Assembly: GCA_030789695.1 (NCBI GenBank)
Contig: CM061142.1
Span: 44,563,375 to 44,627,374 of the forward strand
Length of the DNA stretch: 64,000 nt
DNA from: Scilla litardierei
Taxonomy: Eukaryota; Streptophyta; Magnoliopsida; Asparagales; Asparagaceae
Reading direction: 5' to 3'
Of this stretch, positions 11,015 through 23,815 are shown piece by piece. Position 1 is the stretch's first letter; each line of letters opens with the position of its first letter. The translations under genes and the position numbers were made by a program. Below the pieces are notes generated by a model. It was not told the origin of the DNA. It saw only the letters and a program-made list of their open reading frames with translations, and ran no database searches.

Positions 11015-12348
11015 TATTACCTACCCAGTACAGACACCTGAAGTTCCCATCCTAGACGTCTGCATAAGTGAGTCAGACGCCTGGATGATGAACTTCTGAC
11101 GTCTGGAAAAATACGAACTGAATTTCCAGAAACTCAGCTTCTATAGTATAACTAAATTAGACGTCTGAAGTTATGTTATTAGACATCTGCACATTGCGTC
11201 AGGCGGCTGGATGACATACATCAGACACCTGGTAATTTATAAGCAAAATTTCCAGTAGCTCAATCTCTGAAGTCAGTTATGATCAGCCATCTGAAGTTAT
11301 GTTGCCAGACATCTTTATAATTGATCAGATGTTTGGATGATGAACATTAGACGTCTGGTTATTCAGACCAAAAATTACAGTAACTTAGTTCCCCACTGTC
11401 AGTATGATCAGCGTACGATGCCTTTGAGCCAGATAGACAGTGGACCATGCATCTGGGAAGTATTCTTTAGACGTATACCAAGTGTCTGTTAGCCTACTTT
11501 ATTGATCCAGTCAGATCAGTACAACAGGTGTCTGGTATGTCTACTTCAGGCGCTTGGTGACTAGGATTTCTGCCCGTTAATAGCCGTTTCCAGCATTAAA
11601 TACTTGTGATCTTTCTATGATTTTGGACAGCTTTTGATGGCTTATAAATTGGGCTTTAATGTCTTGACTTGAGAACTCTAAGACACACCATTGAATATAC
11701 TCCCAAGTAATTGCAAGTCATTTATTCTTTTAAAGAGCATTTAAGAGCATTCAAGAGCATTCAAAGTCATTCAAGATCAAAGCTTTAAGTTTCAACTTGT
11801 CTCCAAAGCTTTCAAGATCAAGCTTCCATCATTCATTGCTATCAACTTGAGACAAGTAGTAATTGTTCTCTCATCATTTAGAGCACATCACACATACCTT
11901 TTTGTCCCATTCTTCAAGTTAACATTCAAGACATAGGTTGTGTTAATTGTTTCATATTGAACATCTTGTTCTATTTCTCTCTTGTTATTTGAGACAAACT
12001 CTCGGGTTGTGAGAGTGATCCGTTTCCAGATTGTGGGAAGTGGAAGAAGAAAGTATATCGGTTTTTCACTTGTCGATTTTTGGTAAGTGGATATTAGTGG
12101 AACACTAATCACTAGCAGGTTGGCTAGTGGATTGTTGGAGTATGATTTAAGGGAGTCGGGGAGACTCGGTGAATCCGAACCAGTGTAAATCTGGTGTTTG
12201 TGGTTGCATTCTCTGTGTTGTTGTTCTCTCTTTACTATTCCACACTAGGGTTGAATACGAGTTTTATAATTTGGCGTAATTTTCTTATTATCATTATAAA
12301 ACACTATTCACCCCCTCTAATGTTTTTCCTATAGTTTTAGATCCTACA
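11015..12348 (+). repeat. Copia C LTR, 5' truncated
   Basis: It ends ATCCTACA at 12348, followed by the primer site. The 3' part, with a polypyrimidine stretch and CACTATTCACCCCCTCTAA, matches the other copia LTRs. From 11031 to 11557 it carries an array of TAGACGTCTG, CAGACGCCTG and CAGGCGGCTG sites that fit CAGNCGNCTG. TATAAATT lies at 11643-11650, about 90 bp downstream of the array. The LTR start is not visible. Confidence 0.7.
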
Positions 12349-12350
12349 AT

Positions 12351-12362
12351 TGGTATCAAAGC
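12351..12362 (+). other. Copia C primer binding site
   Basis: TGGTATCAAAGC, two bases after the LTR end, is one base off TGGTATCAGAGC, the complement of the 3' end of plant initiator tRNA-Met. Confidence 0.8.
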
Positions 12363-12376
12363 GAGGTTTTCAATTT

Positions 12377-14151
12377 ATGGCAACCACAAGGAACAACAAC
12401 AATCGGGATGGTGCGTCTTCAATTGCCGAAGGGCAATCCACAATTCGACCCCCACTCTTCAACATGTCAAATTGTGGCTATTGGAAAGCCGAGATAGTCA
12501 TCTTCCTAAAGAGCATCTCACTTTGGCGTACGGTGGAAAAGGAGTATATTGATCCTCTTGAAGAAGACTTCTCCAAATGGTCTTTGGTTCAAGTGCTTGC
12601 GGAGACAAATAATGCAAAAGCAATGAACTTGCTTTTATGTGCATTGAACACAACAGAATTCGACAAAGTGTCGAATTGCACAACCGCACCACCTACAAGT
12701 TTCTCATGAAGGGACAACCCAGGTAAAATTGTCAAAACTTCGTGTTTATGTACAACGATTTGAGTCATTTCAAATGCAGGAAAAGGAAACCATCTCTAGG
12801 ATATAGACAAGATTCACGGATATCGTGAATGAGCTCGAAGAGCTTGGGAAGGAATATAGCCAAATAGAGAAAGTAAGGAAACTTATTATGGCCATCACTC
12901 CGGAATGGGAGAAAAAGACACGAGGAAGGCAATAACATAGCCACATACACGGTTGAGACTTTCATAGGAAATCTCCTGGCTTATGAGGTTAGGAAGGCGG
13001 ATAGAGAAGAAAGGAATGATTTAAGTGCTCTATCCAAACCTAAGAAGAAAGCACTTACATTCAAAGCCGCTTCGGAGAATGAAGACTGCGATGAAGAAAT
13101 AGACATGGAGTCTATGTCACTTATGGCAAGGAGGTTCCAACGATTCTACCGAAAAAGGTAACGTCAAACCGAGAAACAAATTTGTTTCCAATAACGATTC
13201 TTCTTTGTGTTATAATTGTAATAAGCCAGGACACATCATGAAGGATTTCCCTTTGCTTAAGAATAGGGTAAAATGAAAAGCTCCCAAGTATAAGAAGGGA
13301 GATATGAACAATGAGAATAAAAAGAAGAAAGGATTAGTTGGAACTTGGGAAGATTCGAGCGAGGATTCGAGTAGCGAAGACCCGGAGGAGGAAAAGGGAG
13401 GGGTAGCGCACATGTGTTGCATGGCAAAAGAAAGATCTCCAAAGAACTCGAATAGTGACCGTGACATCGATGAGGTAACTATGGATGATCTTAGACTAGC
13501 AAATGAGCAATCATTTGATAGGTATCAAAAATTGTTCAATTCCTATATGAATGCTAAGGATAAACTTGCTAGCATAGCTACTTAATCCATGAATAACGAT
13601 ATGAATGTTGGCACTACACATAATGCACTAATGAAGGAAAAAGCCACTTTGGCTTCTCAAAATGAATGTTTGAGAAATGAGGTAGTATCCCTCAAATCTC
13701 AATTGGACGATGTCCAAATTAATGAGTGTGACGATGTTGAGATTGAAACACTTCGATCTCAAAACACACTACTGGGAAATGAGAATGTAGCTCTCAAATC
13801 CCAAGTTCATGAGCTCACTACACATGTATCCATCTTGGATACTAAATCTTTGCACTAATAAAGAGATATGAGCTCATGTCCGCCAACGTTGATATATTCA
13901 ACAATGGTAAGGACAAATTAAACACATTGCTTGAAAACCAACTTCCTGCAAATCACTGCGGTGGACTTGGGTATTCAAACGATAGTGCTTTCAACTATCA
14001 CACATCATATAGTGGAGACACTATAGAATTCGTGAGGCCATCCTTTGGTGTATCCACAAGTGGAGCAACCAAACCCTTAAGTAGTTCAACTATCTAGACA
14101 AGTTTCATTCCGGTGATACCATCTTTTGGAAAGAAACCCACCAAGGGTGTA
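12377..14151 (+). pseudogene. Copia C gag (broken)
   Basis: An ATG at 12377 (MATTRNNNNRDGASS) opens a copia-type gag (UBN2/DUF4219 family), with the PPLFN and CGYWKAEI region near residues 30-45. The frame stops at 12709 and continues in other frames: the FQMQEKET and EYSQIEKVRKLI segments at about 12765-12880, then a zinc knuckle CYNCNKPGHIMKDF at about 13210-13250. The last cysteine is replaced by Phe, which should abolish zinc binding. Glutamate- and serine-rich (13304-13585) and coiled-coil-like (13589-13858) segments follow, ending in a KKPTKG stretch at 14150. At least six stops or shifts mean no functional Gag is made. Confidence 0.8.
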
Positions 14152-15965
14152 TGTAAGGACCCAGGCTATGTTGAAAACACTAGAAGGGGGGTTGAATAGT
14201 ATTTATAAAATTTAAACGATAGCTATACCAATTTAAATTCCTAACCAACAATTAATGCGGAATGTAAATAAACCCAAATTGAAACAATGCTAACACAAAG
14301 ATGTTTCAAGGGTTCGGATTACCCAAGTCAACTCCCGACTTGTTCCCGGTAATCCTACGTCCCTTCTACCCTGATACCACCGGATACTCAAGTTAGAACC
14401 CTAACATAAGGTTTCATTTAAGCCCAATTGTAACAACCCTACAAGTGAAATCAAAACACAATCGATGTCTTTGACTCCCACAACCGGGGAGCAAGCAAAC
14501 CACTCTCACAAACCGAGAGTTAAACAAATATCGAAAGATATGAAATAATGAAATAGTAACACTTACAATCACATATGTCTTGAAGTATAACTTGAAGAAA
14601 CAAGTGTGTTGTGTGTTAAAGTCTCTTTTGAAAGAGAGAAAATCCCTTTCTCTTGTCACCACCAATTGCCTAGAGGATATCACTTTGATTTTAGGTTAAG
14701 AGTAAAAGAGAATAAGATTGGAATTCTTGGGCTTTTGGATTGAGAGCTTTGATAAACTTGAAGATGAAAGCTAGGTGTTTTCAAGAGTTGATCAAGAAGA
14801 TGAGTAACCCCTCAATGAAACAGTAGAAGCTCTGTTTATAGGTTTCCCAACACCCCCAAACAGAATCCCCAAAAACCTCTTTGAAATCCATGGAGAAAAA
14901 TCCAACGGATAGAATTTACACAGTCGACTGTCGACAGTTGAAGAAAACACAGTCGACTGCTGCACTGTGTCAGAGGGTAGGTGAGAATTCAAATGAAAAC
15001 TTACCACGTAAGACAGTCGACTGATGAAGAGAAGACAGGCGCCTGTTAAACTAACAGGCGACTGTAAATCCTTCTACAGGCGACTGGCCGCAATATGGAT
15101 AAGCTGAGAAACCTCAAAAAAGTTTGGGAAGACACGACAGGCGACTTATGTGGAACACATGGCGCCTGTGCCATGGACATGCGCATGTGAAACCAACATC
15201 AGTCGACTGGCACTAAAACTTGAGACTTTCCAGAGAGCAGAGTCTGTAGAGGAATCATAGACAGACGACTGTTGAAGCATTGACAGTCGACTGTGCCTTG
15301 GACATGCGACTGTCAATTCAACATCAATCGACTGTCCAGATGAAAAAGAAAGTGACCTTTGGGTTAAAGAGAGACAGTCGACCGTTTAACAAATCACAAG
15401 TGACTGTAGCATGGACATGCGCCTGTATTTTGTACAGCAGTCGCCTGAAGGAGTTAAAGCTAAAAGGCCCAAAAATCAATTGATTAAGTATGTACATAAC
15501 ATGCGACTATAAAACAAATCACAATCGACTGTTTTGAGACAGGCGCCTGTAAATCGTTCAGTAGTCGCCTGTTGAAATCCCAAAATGCACATGCTTGAGA
15601 AATGTGAATTGGAGTCTAAGGAAATGTGATCTAATGATTTCCTAGGACAGAAATGAAGATGTGTGTGTGCTCCAACATAGTTCTACTTCTAAGCTACATA
15701 TTAGAAGAGAATAAAAAGATTACATTTTGTAGAACTCTCTCTTCTATCCAAGGTATGAGCTTGAAGTCTTCTAGGAGCTTCAATCACCATATTTAATCAT
15801 CCAATCCAGTTTTCATTCTTTCGTTGATCTTTGAGTGACATCCATTGCTAATTGATCTTCATGATATGCTTATGCAATGGATTAATTGCAAATAAGGGGA
15901 TTAGTCACAAGTATTTATGTTTGCTCATCATTAACACCAAGTAGGGAGAAGTCCAATACTCAACA
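14152..15965 (-). repeat. Copia D 3' LTR, family B
   Basis: Starts TGTAAGGACC and ends ACTCAACA on plus; 1,814 bp. It is next to a polypurine tract on the minus strand, which identifies it as the 3' LTR of a minus-strand element. It is related to the solo LTR at 8512-10288. The left flank GTGTA would be the target duplication, but the other end is lost. Confidence 0.85.
14835..15571 (-). promoter_or_regulatory. U3 palindrome array and TATA box of the copia D LTR
   Basis: More than 20 sites of CAGTCGACTG, CAGGCGCCTG, CAGGCGACTG, CAGTCGCCTG and mutated forms lie from 14921 to 15571. A TATA box (TATAAA on minus, 14835-14840) sits about 80 bp downstream. Mixed half sites (CAGTC with GCCTG) are common, which suggests the half site is the unit that matters. 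Confidence 0.6.
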
Positions 15966-16306
15966 TTTTCCCCCTTTTTTATGCTGACAAACAAACATAA
16001 ACAAAAAGATAAATAATTGTGCTTAATGAAAACTTACTTCCCATACATAGATGCCAATCAAGTTAGTCAATGTATATAAGGGCATCTATAGATCAATTGA
16101 AGCGAGTATGTAAGATATGTATGAATGAAATGATTTTCTTGAAATCTTGAAATCTAGGATTTTATAATCCAAGTTCATTATATCTTACTCCCTTTGAATC
16201 TAAGGCAACTTCAACCTTAGATTCAAGTTTAGAATTAGAATTTACTTAGCACATAATTATGATATGTTTATTTCTCTTCCCCTATGGCATTATCCAAAAA
16301 GTGGGA
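15966..16306 (-). other. Copia D polypurine tract and 3' non-coding segment
   Basis: On minus AAAAAAGGGGGAAAA (15966-15980) directly precedes the LTR, as a polypurine tract should. The rest is AT-rich with no gene seen. It is cut at 16306 by gypsy A and resumes at 26493, with TGGGA duplicated at both edges. Confidence 0.8.
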
Positions 16307-18975
16307 TGTCACGCCCTTCTCTCCCAAGTATGGGATGCGTAGCTGACGAGGCCGCCGTAGTATTCAGACTCAGGCTTCGAGCCCTCTTATCTAAATACTA
16401 CTAGGCATTTTTTGTGGATAAATAAATTAATAAGCAGGCCACTGCAACAACATTGGAATAATACAAGACAGAAAGGAAAAGTGCTCCAACTGAAATATAA
16501 ATCGCAGTACTGAAAAGAAAATACAACAATATAGAAGTTACATTACATTACATCATACAAGTCCATATACATGCATCAGTTGTACAAGGGGTTCAAAAGT
16601 GGGGTACAACAAAAAGAAGAAACCCCCAACTCAAAAAGTACAAAAGGGGCTCACACCCGCTACAACTCACCCGCTAGTCTAACCCCGGGAAGTCCAACTG
16701 TACCAAGTCGTCCGTAGGCTCTACCTAAGCAGTACTGGCACCGGTCTCTGACTCCGGAACCCTCACAGACTGATCGGGTCCCGCACCTAAAATACACAAG
16801 TTGGGACACGTCAACGCGTGACCCAACAGAAACTCCTAACACTCTAATAGAACCCAGTTTTAGAACTGGTCTCCATAACTGGCCAACTAACTACAAGTGT
16901 CACATCAATCTCAAGGTTTATGCAGAAATTAAGAACAGAACACAAGTGCTGAAAAATATACAACAGAAAGCAGAACTGAAGTAAAATTACTGATTAAATT
17001 AATTAAAATTAAACATTGTTCTGATTTGGAACCCGGGTAAACCGTAGGACACTAAAGAAGCGGACTTCACACAGGGTGAGTGAAAAGTGGTACCATTCCA
17101 GCGACACGAGCACTGGAGGGGCCTCTCGTAACTCCATACCCGAACGTGGCAAGGTACCAGAGTGAGACTCATCTCAGTTTTTCTTGGGACAAACAGAGAA
17201 AACCATCATTTACCGACATGGTGCGACACGAGCACACCAGCGGCCTCTCTAGCCCTCTCAAACTCCCCTTCCGGGGCAACACATCGGGCGAGATATGCTA
17301 CTACTGTCCGCTCCTTAACACCTAAAATTTACCGTGTTCCCGCAAACCCACATCCAGAGTCTCACCCATTTTAGAATGGATTGAACGCTCCCGATGTCAA
17401 ACTCTCTGCTCACTCTCAGTTTTTCAGAACTTTATTATTATATCTCATCGTTGTTTCGACAACAATTTGTTAGCGGCCTCAACTATCGCTTTTACTTCAT
17501 CATTACACTTATTTCTTATCCTCATCATCACATAAAACATGACATATAATATCATGATAACTGGAATTGAACAAAAACATAAAATAGCAAAATATGGCAT
17601 GATAGTATTCTAAAACTTGAATCTGTCTAAACAGTTACAACAGAAAGAACAGCCAGTTTGACCTAACTACAGTCAGTTTAGCCTCTGGTCTCTTCACGAA
17701 AATTGTCGATCTATGGGTTCTACACAAGCACACCAAATTTCAGGGAAAAATTCCAAGTATATAAATTATAGTGATGTTTCTCATAACATATACAATTTCA
17801 GTCTGCAGGATCAGAAACTGAGGCATTTTCAAGTTCAAATTACTACCAGTTAAAGGCAGAATTAGAATTTCGTAAAATCACTTTGGAAAATTAGCTTGAA
17901 GCCAGCTTTCCAACGGCACCAAGATTACAATATTCCATTAAGTGTGCAGTGATTTCTGCTCATTTGACTGAAAGGTGTCCAGACTGTCTATAAACAGACC
18001 AGTTTCAGAAACTGAATTTTTACCCGATTTTACAGTTCGAATTTGCAAAACTTGTAAACATGAAAGTTATTAAGGACTTCGATATGAACAACATGTATTT
18101 TTTTTCAGGCAATTCCATGTAGCTAATTTGGTGCAGAAAGCTACCAAAGTCGCAGCCAGTTCTGAGCAAATTTCAGCATGTTGTTCATCTTGCTAATTAC
18201 ATGTTTAACATCTAATTTACAGAATTAGGACTATCCTAATTAAAACCCTAGTTCCGAATATTAAGTTCTACTAAAGGATTTGATATTTCTACCTCTAAAA
18301 AGTCCTCCAAAAATTTTCTCTTACCCTTTTTAATCCTTGATGAACTTGAGCTCCTAATCTCCTTCAAGCTCCAAATTTGGCTTCTAAAGATGGATTTTGG
18401 AGAGTTTTTAGGGAGAATTTGATGTTGGAATGATGAGGAACACGAGAGTGTTCTTGGTGGTCGAGTGGGTGGTGCTTTGGGAGGAGAATGGTGGTGGGAG
18501 GATGAACACAGGAAGAAAGGGGAGGGGGAAGAATTTTGGCCTGGTGGGGGGGGGGAGGGGAGGAGAGGGTGAGAATGAGAAATTTTCTTTGATTTTTGGT
18601 TTTCCTTTTTGATTCTTGTTTTTCCTCCAAAATCCTCTCATCCACACACTTGTTCAAAGCTTAATACACTTGTTAGCTAAGTGTTCATGCAAGATGCCAC
18701 CATGCTAATGTGGTGTCATGGTTATAGATTTTTAGGAATTTGTATTTTTAGAAAAATAGAATACAAGAGGAAATACATCATACCTCTTTTAATACATGGT
18801 ATTTCATCCAATACTCTTATTTACTAATACCAATTGAGGAGGTTAAAATCTTTTAAAAATAATCCCTACACCAAATAATTAAAAGAAAAATACTAGCATA
18901 CTCCCAAAAATTATGCGTACGCATTTACGCCAAAATACGTATTAATACGTGTACATTGAAATTGGGGCCATTACA
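16307..18975 (-). repeat. Gypsy A 3' LTR
   Basis: 2,669 bp with TG and CA ends, matching 23816-26492 along its whole length. It contains a proline-rich open frame near 18364-18657 (minus) inside the transcribed leader, which I do not regard as a gene. A G-rich run lies near 18546-18560. Confidence 0.92.
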
Positions 18976-19070
18976 CCATACACCCCTTAAAATAAATTCC
19001 GTCCTCAGAATTTCAAATTAAGGGAGAAAACTCTCTATACAACACATCATCTAGCAATAACAAAATTACA

Positions 19071-20181
19071 TCACACAAACAAGCGAGGGTACTTCTCTCT
19101 CATCTCATCCTCAAGTTCCCAGGTAGACTCTCCTGGTGACTCTCGGTGCCACATAACCCTCACCAGGTTGATTGATTTCTTCCTCAGCATCTTCTGCCTT
19201 CGGTCTAGAATAGCCACAGGCTGCTGATCATAAGTCAAGTCTGGTCGCACTTCAATCTCTGAGAAGTCGACGACATGATCATGATTCCCAACACATCTCC
19301 TGAGTTGTGATATGTGAAACATATTATGTACTCCTTCCAGAGATGCTGGCAAGGCAATTCTATAAGCCACTTCTCCAACACGAGTCAGAACTTCAAAAGG
19401 TCCAATATATCTTGGACTCAGCTTCCCTCGTCTTCCAAAACGGATTAGCCCTCGTGTTGGTGAAATCATCAAAATACTATCTCGCCTGGCTAACACTCTA
19501 AGTATCGCCTCTTTGCATCTGCCCAATGCTTATAACGGTCTTGGGCTATGCGAAGATTATCTCTGATGACTCCCAAAACATCCACGGTTTCAGCGATCAT
19601 ATCAGGGCCCAACAATTCACGATCTCCAACATCATCCCAACTAAGAGGAGATCGACACTTCCTCCCATACAGAGCTGCAAATGGCGCCATGCCTATACTG
19701 GCTTGATAATTGTTATTATACGCGAACTCTACCAGATGTAGATGTTCATCCCAAGAGCCCTTAAAATCCAGCATGCACGCCCTCAATATATCTTCCAGAA
19801 TCTGAATTTTCCTCTCCGACTGACCATCTGTTTGTAGATGGTATGCAGTGTTGAAACTCAGTTGTGTTCCCAAGCTAGCCTGCAGACTTCTCTAAAAGTG
19901 ATATGTGAATCTAGTGTCACGGTCAGAGACTATACATACAGGTACTCCGTGAAGCCTCATGATTTCCTGCATACATGACTTAATCAGAATCTATATCAAC
20001 AATAAATCAAACAGAGATATAAAAATCTCACCTCCATATATCTCTTAGCAAGATGGTCTGTCGACTGGCCCACTCGAAAATGTATGAGGTGAGCTGATTT
20101 GGTCAACCAATCAACGATTACCCAAATAGCATCATTTCCTCGAGGAGTGCGAGGTAAGTCAGTTACAAAGTCCATCGTCAC
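19071..20181 (-). pseudogene. Gypsy A integrase core, C-terminal domain and chromodomain
   Basis: The core starts at about 20181 with MTMDFVTDLPR (first catalytic Asp) and continues at 19960 with the second Asp in VSDRDTRF, then the DGQSERKIQ segment holding the catalytic Glu (19873-19490). The GKLSPRYIGPFEVL motif (19526-19380) is the integrase C-terminal GPF/Y region. The last 60 residues (ILDRRQKML, then VMWHRESPGESTWELEDEM) are a chromodomain, which targets integration to particular chromatin in chromoviruses. An intron-like insert at 19967-20031 and a frame change near 19500 break the frame. Confidence 0.85.
19967..20031 (-). other. 65-nt intron-like insertion in the gypsy A integrase
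   Basis: On minus the sequence GAG|GTGAGATTT at the 5' edge and TGTATGCAG|GAAATC at the 3' edge bound 65 nt that are about 70% A+T and include a CTGAT branch-like site about 20 nt before the AG. Read through, it gives stop codons and a frame change. Removed, the integrase frame continues across a segment conserved in element C1 with one changed residue. It equals a 65-nt insertion relative to the C1 sequence. Splicing is inferred. Confidence 0.5.
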
Positions 20182-20223
20182 ATGTTGCCATTTCCACTCT
20201 GGAATCGAAAGAGGATGCCGTAG

Positions 20224-22455
20224 TCATGTCGTTCTCTGGAGCTCGGCTTTGACTTGCTGACATGTCAGACATGAAGCTACACTCCTAGCCACACTACGAT
20301 TCATGTCGTGCCACCAAAAATGTTGTCGCAGATCACGATACATTTTGGTGCCGCCGGGATGGATAGAATAAGGTAAGCTATGATCTTCTCTCAACAATTC
20401 AGCCCGAATGTCACCTGATGGCACACAACTCCTGCTCCCAAAATGCAGAGACCCATCTTCATGAATACAAAAATTATTACGAAGTCCGGCCTCTGTTTGT
20501 TCTCGAATCTTCTTCAATTTCCCATCTCCAGACGGAGCTACCTTAATCCTTTCAACCAAATCAAATTGAACTTGCAAATTCATCATCACTACTGATGTAC
20601 CAGGTAAGACAACGTCAATCTTCATCTGCCGAATATCACTCCAAAGTTCCCTCAGCACAGTCAACATCATCACTGTCAGCATGCGACTAAGAGCATCAGG
20701 CACTACGTTGACTTTTCCAGGGTGATATTGGAGGTCAACATCATAATCAGCCATCAATTCGAGCCATCTACGCTGCCTCATATTCAACTCTTTCTGAGTG
20801 AACACGTACTTCAAACTCTTGTGATCTGTGTATATCTTTGCACGTTCACCCAGAAGAAAATGCCTCCATAACTTCAATGCAAATACAACAGCTGCTAACT
20901 CCAAGTCATGCGTAAGACAGTTCCTCTCATGAGTCTTCAACAGTCTAGAAGGATAAGCTACTACCCTACCATGCTGATGGAGAACACATCCCAATCCTAT
21001 GCCTGATGCGTCATAGAAAATCTCATATCCACCTGAACGGTCTGGAATCATCAGGACAGGTGCAGTGATCAATCTATGCTTCAATTCATCAAATGCTTAC
21101 TGACATTCCTCTGACCAGTTGTAAGCAACATTCTTCTTGGTTAGATGAGTCATCGGTGCATCGATCTTAGAGAAATCCTTGATGAACTTTCTGTAGTACC
21201 CAGCCAATCCCAAGAAACTTCTGATCTCTGTAATTGACTTAGGAACTGGCCACTTCTTCACTGCAACAACCTTCTCTGGATCTACAGCTATCCCATCTCC
21301 AGATACAACATGTCCCAGAAAAGCAACCTTGGTCCAGCCACAACTGACACTTGCTATACTTAGCATAAAACTGGTGCTGCCTCAGAGTTTCCAAGACTAT
21401 CCTCAGATGCTCAGCATGATCTTCCTCTGACCTTGAGCACACCAAAATATCATCAGTGAAGACGACCACAAACTGATCCAAGTACTCATAGAAGACTTGG
21501 TTCATCAATCTCATGAATGTGGCTGGTGCATTAGTAACGGCGAAAGGCATCACTAAGAACTCATAATGACCATAACGGGTTCAAAATGCAGTCTTTCGAA
21601 TATCTGGTCCTCTGACCTTCACCTGGTGATACCCACTTCTCAAATCCAGCTTCGAATATACACGCGATCCACCCATCTGATCGAAGATGTCATCAATCCT
21701 AGGAAGAGGATACTTGTTCTTCACAGTAACCTTGTTCAACTCCTGATAGTCGATGCACATCCTTCGAGATCCATCCTTCTTGTTCACCAAAAGCACTGGC
21801 GCACCCCATGGTGAAACACTCGGTTGAATCAGGCCACGCTTTGACAAATCTTTCAACTGACTATGAAGCTCTGTTAACTCTGGAGGAGCCATACGGTATG
21901 GAGCCTTCGCAATCGGTTGAGTGCCTGGAATCAGATCGATGGTGAACTCCAAAGATCTATCTAGAGGAAGTCCATAGATATCGTCTGGAAAGACATCAGG
22001 AAAATCCTGGACTACCCTCAGCAATACAGGTCCAGCTTCCATCTCCATCATCACTTCTACTGGGATGGCCTTAAACTTTAACGGTCCAAGGGAACTACTA
22101 CCACTAAGAAATTCAAACTCTGGATGATCAGGAATCTGAAATACTATCTTCCCGAGTCTACAATCTATAGTGGCATAAAACATCCCTAACCAGTCCATCC
22201 CAAATACTGCTTCAAAATGAGGCATCTCCATCACTAAGAAATCTGCATACAGCCTACGTCCACAAATCTCTACAGGACACCGACGGTATCCTGAAGAACT
22301 GCGGATCACTCCATTCCCTGTATGGATATTCCAACTATAAGCAAAGGAGTCTACTATTAAGGAATTCCTAGTCACAAACTGCTGAGACAGGAAGCAATGG
22401 GATGCTCCCGAATCAAAAAGTGACAAGGCAGGGAAGGAAGCAACTCTAATAACAC
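20224..22455 (-). pseudogene. Gypsy A protease, reverse transcriptase and RNase H
   Basis: The protease active site LFDSGASH lies at about 22420. RT follows, with [16 protein letters not shown], the [11 protein letters not shown] motif and a catalytic FTDD (22210-21430). A TGA at 21581-21583 sits where CGA (Arg) is usual. The thumb/connection ([24 protein letters not shown]) ends at a TAA at 21097-21099 that replaces CAA. RNase H (YDASGIGLGCVLHQ, FTDHKSLKY in variant form) and the integrase zinc finger (HPGGTKMYRDLR with CLTCQQVK) run from 21084 to 20224. Few lesions are present. Confidence 0.9.
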
Positions 22456-22569
22456 CTAAGAGAAATAACACAAACTAACATAAGAGTCTAAACATTCTAA
22501 TCACAGCAACAAATATAACATACTATAATAGAAATAAGAAAACATCCATTATTAAAAATAAATAGGTAC
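22456..22569 (-). other. 114-nt intron-like segment before the gypsy A protease
   Basis: On minus the 5' edge is ATCACTG|GTACCT and the 3' edge TTTCTCTTAG|GTGTTA. The interior is AT-rich with a T-rich 3' part. Removing it joins the Gag C-terminal region (SAVEAEDTD) to the protease in frame, in phase 1. Gypsy C1 has a gap at the same codon and phase (57620-57736) whose interior differs. This makes an intron more likely than a random insertion. Confidence 0.6.
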
Positions 22570-23686
22570 CAGTGATCACTCGATCAGTGTCCTCTGCCTC
22601 CACAGCTGACATGGTAAAAGCCTGGCGCCTCGACGCCCTCTTCTAGGGGTTTGCTGCTGCTGGGGAGGACTAGGTGGTCTCCTCGGAGTCACTATACTAG
22701 GTGCTGGTGGAGTTGGCAATGGAAGCCTCTGTGGAGCTGGTGGAAGGGTCATGTGCTGCACAGGCCGGACTGCCACTGGTGCCACTGATCCTGAAGTCTG
22801 CCCCTACTGAGGACACTGCCTACTGATGTGTCCTGATCGACCACAGGTAAAACACCGCCCATCCCTAAACCTGCAATCCTGCTGCTCATGCCCAGACTTC
22901 CCACAAAATATATAGGACAATCGCCGTTGTGGCGCTGGTGGAGCTCCAAGCCTCCGAAACTGAGTGGTCTGAGTAGGCCTCGGGAAACTCCTCTGCTGAC
23001 CCACAGGGCGCATCTCTACTGCTGCTAGACCTCTACCCACACTCTTCAGATGTGTCTCATGGATCCTGGCCACTTCCAGCACGGCACTATACGTAAGCAG
23101 CACCTGGGTCGACATCGCTGCTCTGAACTTAGGATCAACCCCATCCTGAATCGTCTAGCTCTGGTGGCCTCTGACTGTACCAACTCCGGAGCGAACTTGC
23201 TCAATAGGGAAAACTCTGCATCATAAGCATCCACGCTCCGTCGTCCCTGTGTCAGGTGCTCAAACCTCAAACGAAGCTCATCCTTCTTCGTCTATAGAAG
23301 GAACTGAGCCTCAAACAGCTCTCTAAACTTCGCCCACGAGATCGGCTTGGTCAAATGTAGCTCCTGAGCATCCCACCAATCTCGTGCCTGATGTGTCATT
23401 CACCCATCTATCTCTCGGGTATCCCACAGCCTCCAGGTCATCCTCAGAATGCCTAATCCACTCATCCACCTCCAGAGGACTCTCCTTGCCCGAAAAGGAC
23501 TTCGGGTGCAAAGCTCTGAACAGTCTGATACCCACAGGCTTCGGTGGCGCACCACTAGCCACCCTATCCTCCATCTGCTGCATATGCTCTGGAATCCCTA
23601 TCAGAATCTTCCGCATCAGGGAAGCCTCAGACGAGCAGCATCAGAAGCAGGGGTCCTATTCTCAGACGATCCATTTCCCGGATCCA
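22570..23686 (-). pseudogene. Gypsy A gag (broken)
   Basis: The ATG at 23686 (MDPGNGSSENRTP) starts gag. The retrotrans_gag core appears in pieces: LHPKSFSGKESPLEVDEWI (about 23510) and RFEHLTQGRRSVDAYDAEF (about 23265). Two zinc knuckles follow at about 22900-22815. The first, FCGKSGHEQQDC, lacks its leading Cys; the second, CFTCGRSGHISRQC, is complete. A TAG right after the knuckles and two frame changes interrupt it. A proline- and glutamine-rich linker leads to the intron-like segment. Gag would form the particle and bind RNA. Confidence 0.8.
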
Positions 23687-23815
23687 TTCTGCAAGAATGA
23701 ACAAGGAAAACAATGTTCAGTACCAAAATTGTAGATTATAATGTTGGAGCTTTACTTGTACTATTCTTACGTGTATCGTAGTGTGAGCTGACTTGCATGG
23801 GCCACCACAAAAACT

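Larger units (their letters stand above)
11015..14151 (+). mobile_element. Copia C: 5' LTR part, primer site and broken gag
   Basis: The order on plus is a 5'-truncated LTR, a tRNA-iMet primer site and gag with a zinc knuckle. It stops at 14151, where copia D starts with its LTR terminus. No TGTTGAGT start is seen near 11015, so the LTR is truncated where it meets LARD1. Gag is related to copia A2 gag but decayed. No pol remains. Confidence 0.75.

Noticed and set aside
12498..12692. Minus-strand frames opposite copia and gypsy coding regions
   Set aside because: They are shadows of the real frames, with no domain similarity.
18364..18657. 97-codon proline-rich frame repeated at 25882-26163
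   Set aside because: Present in both gypsy A LTRs simply because LTRs are duplicated. It has no domain and no sign of selection that I can see.
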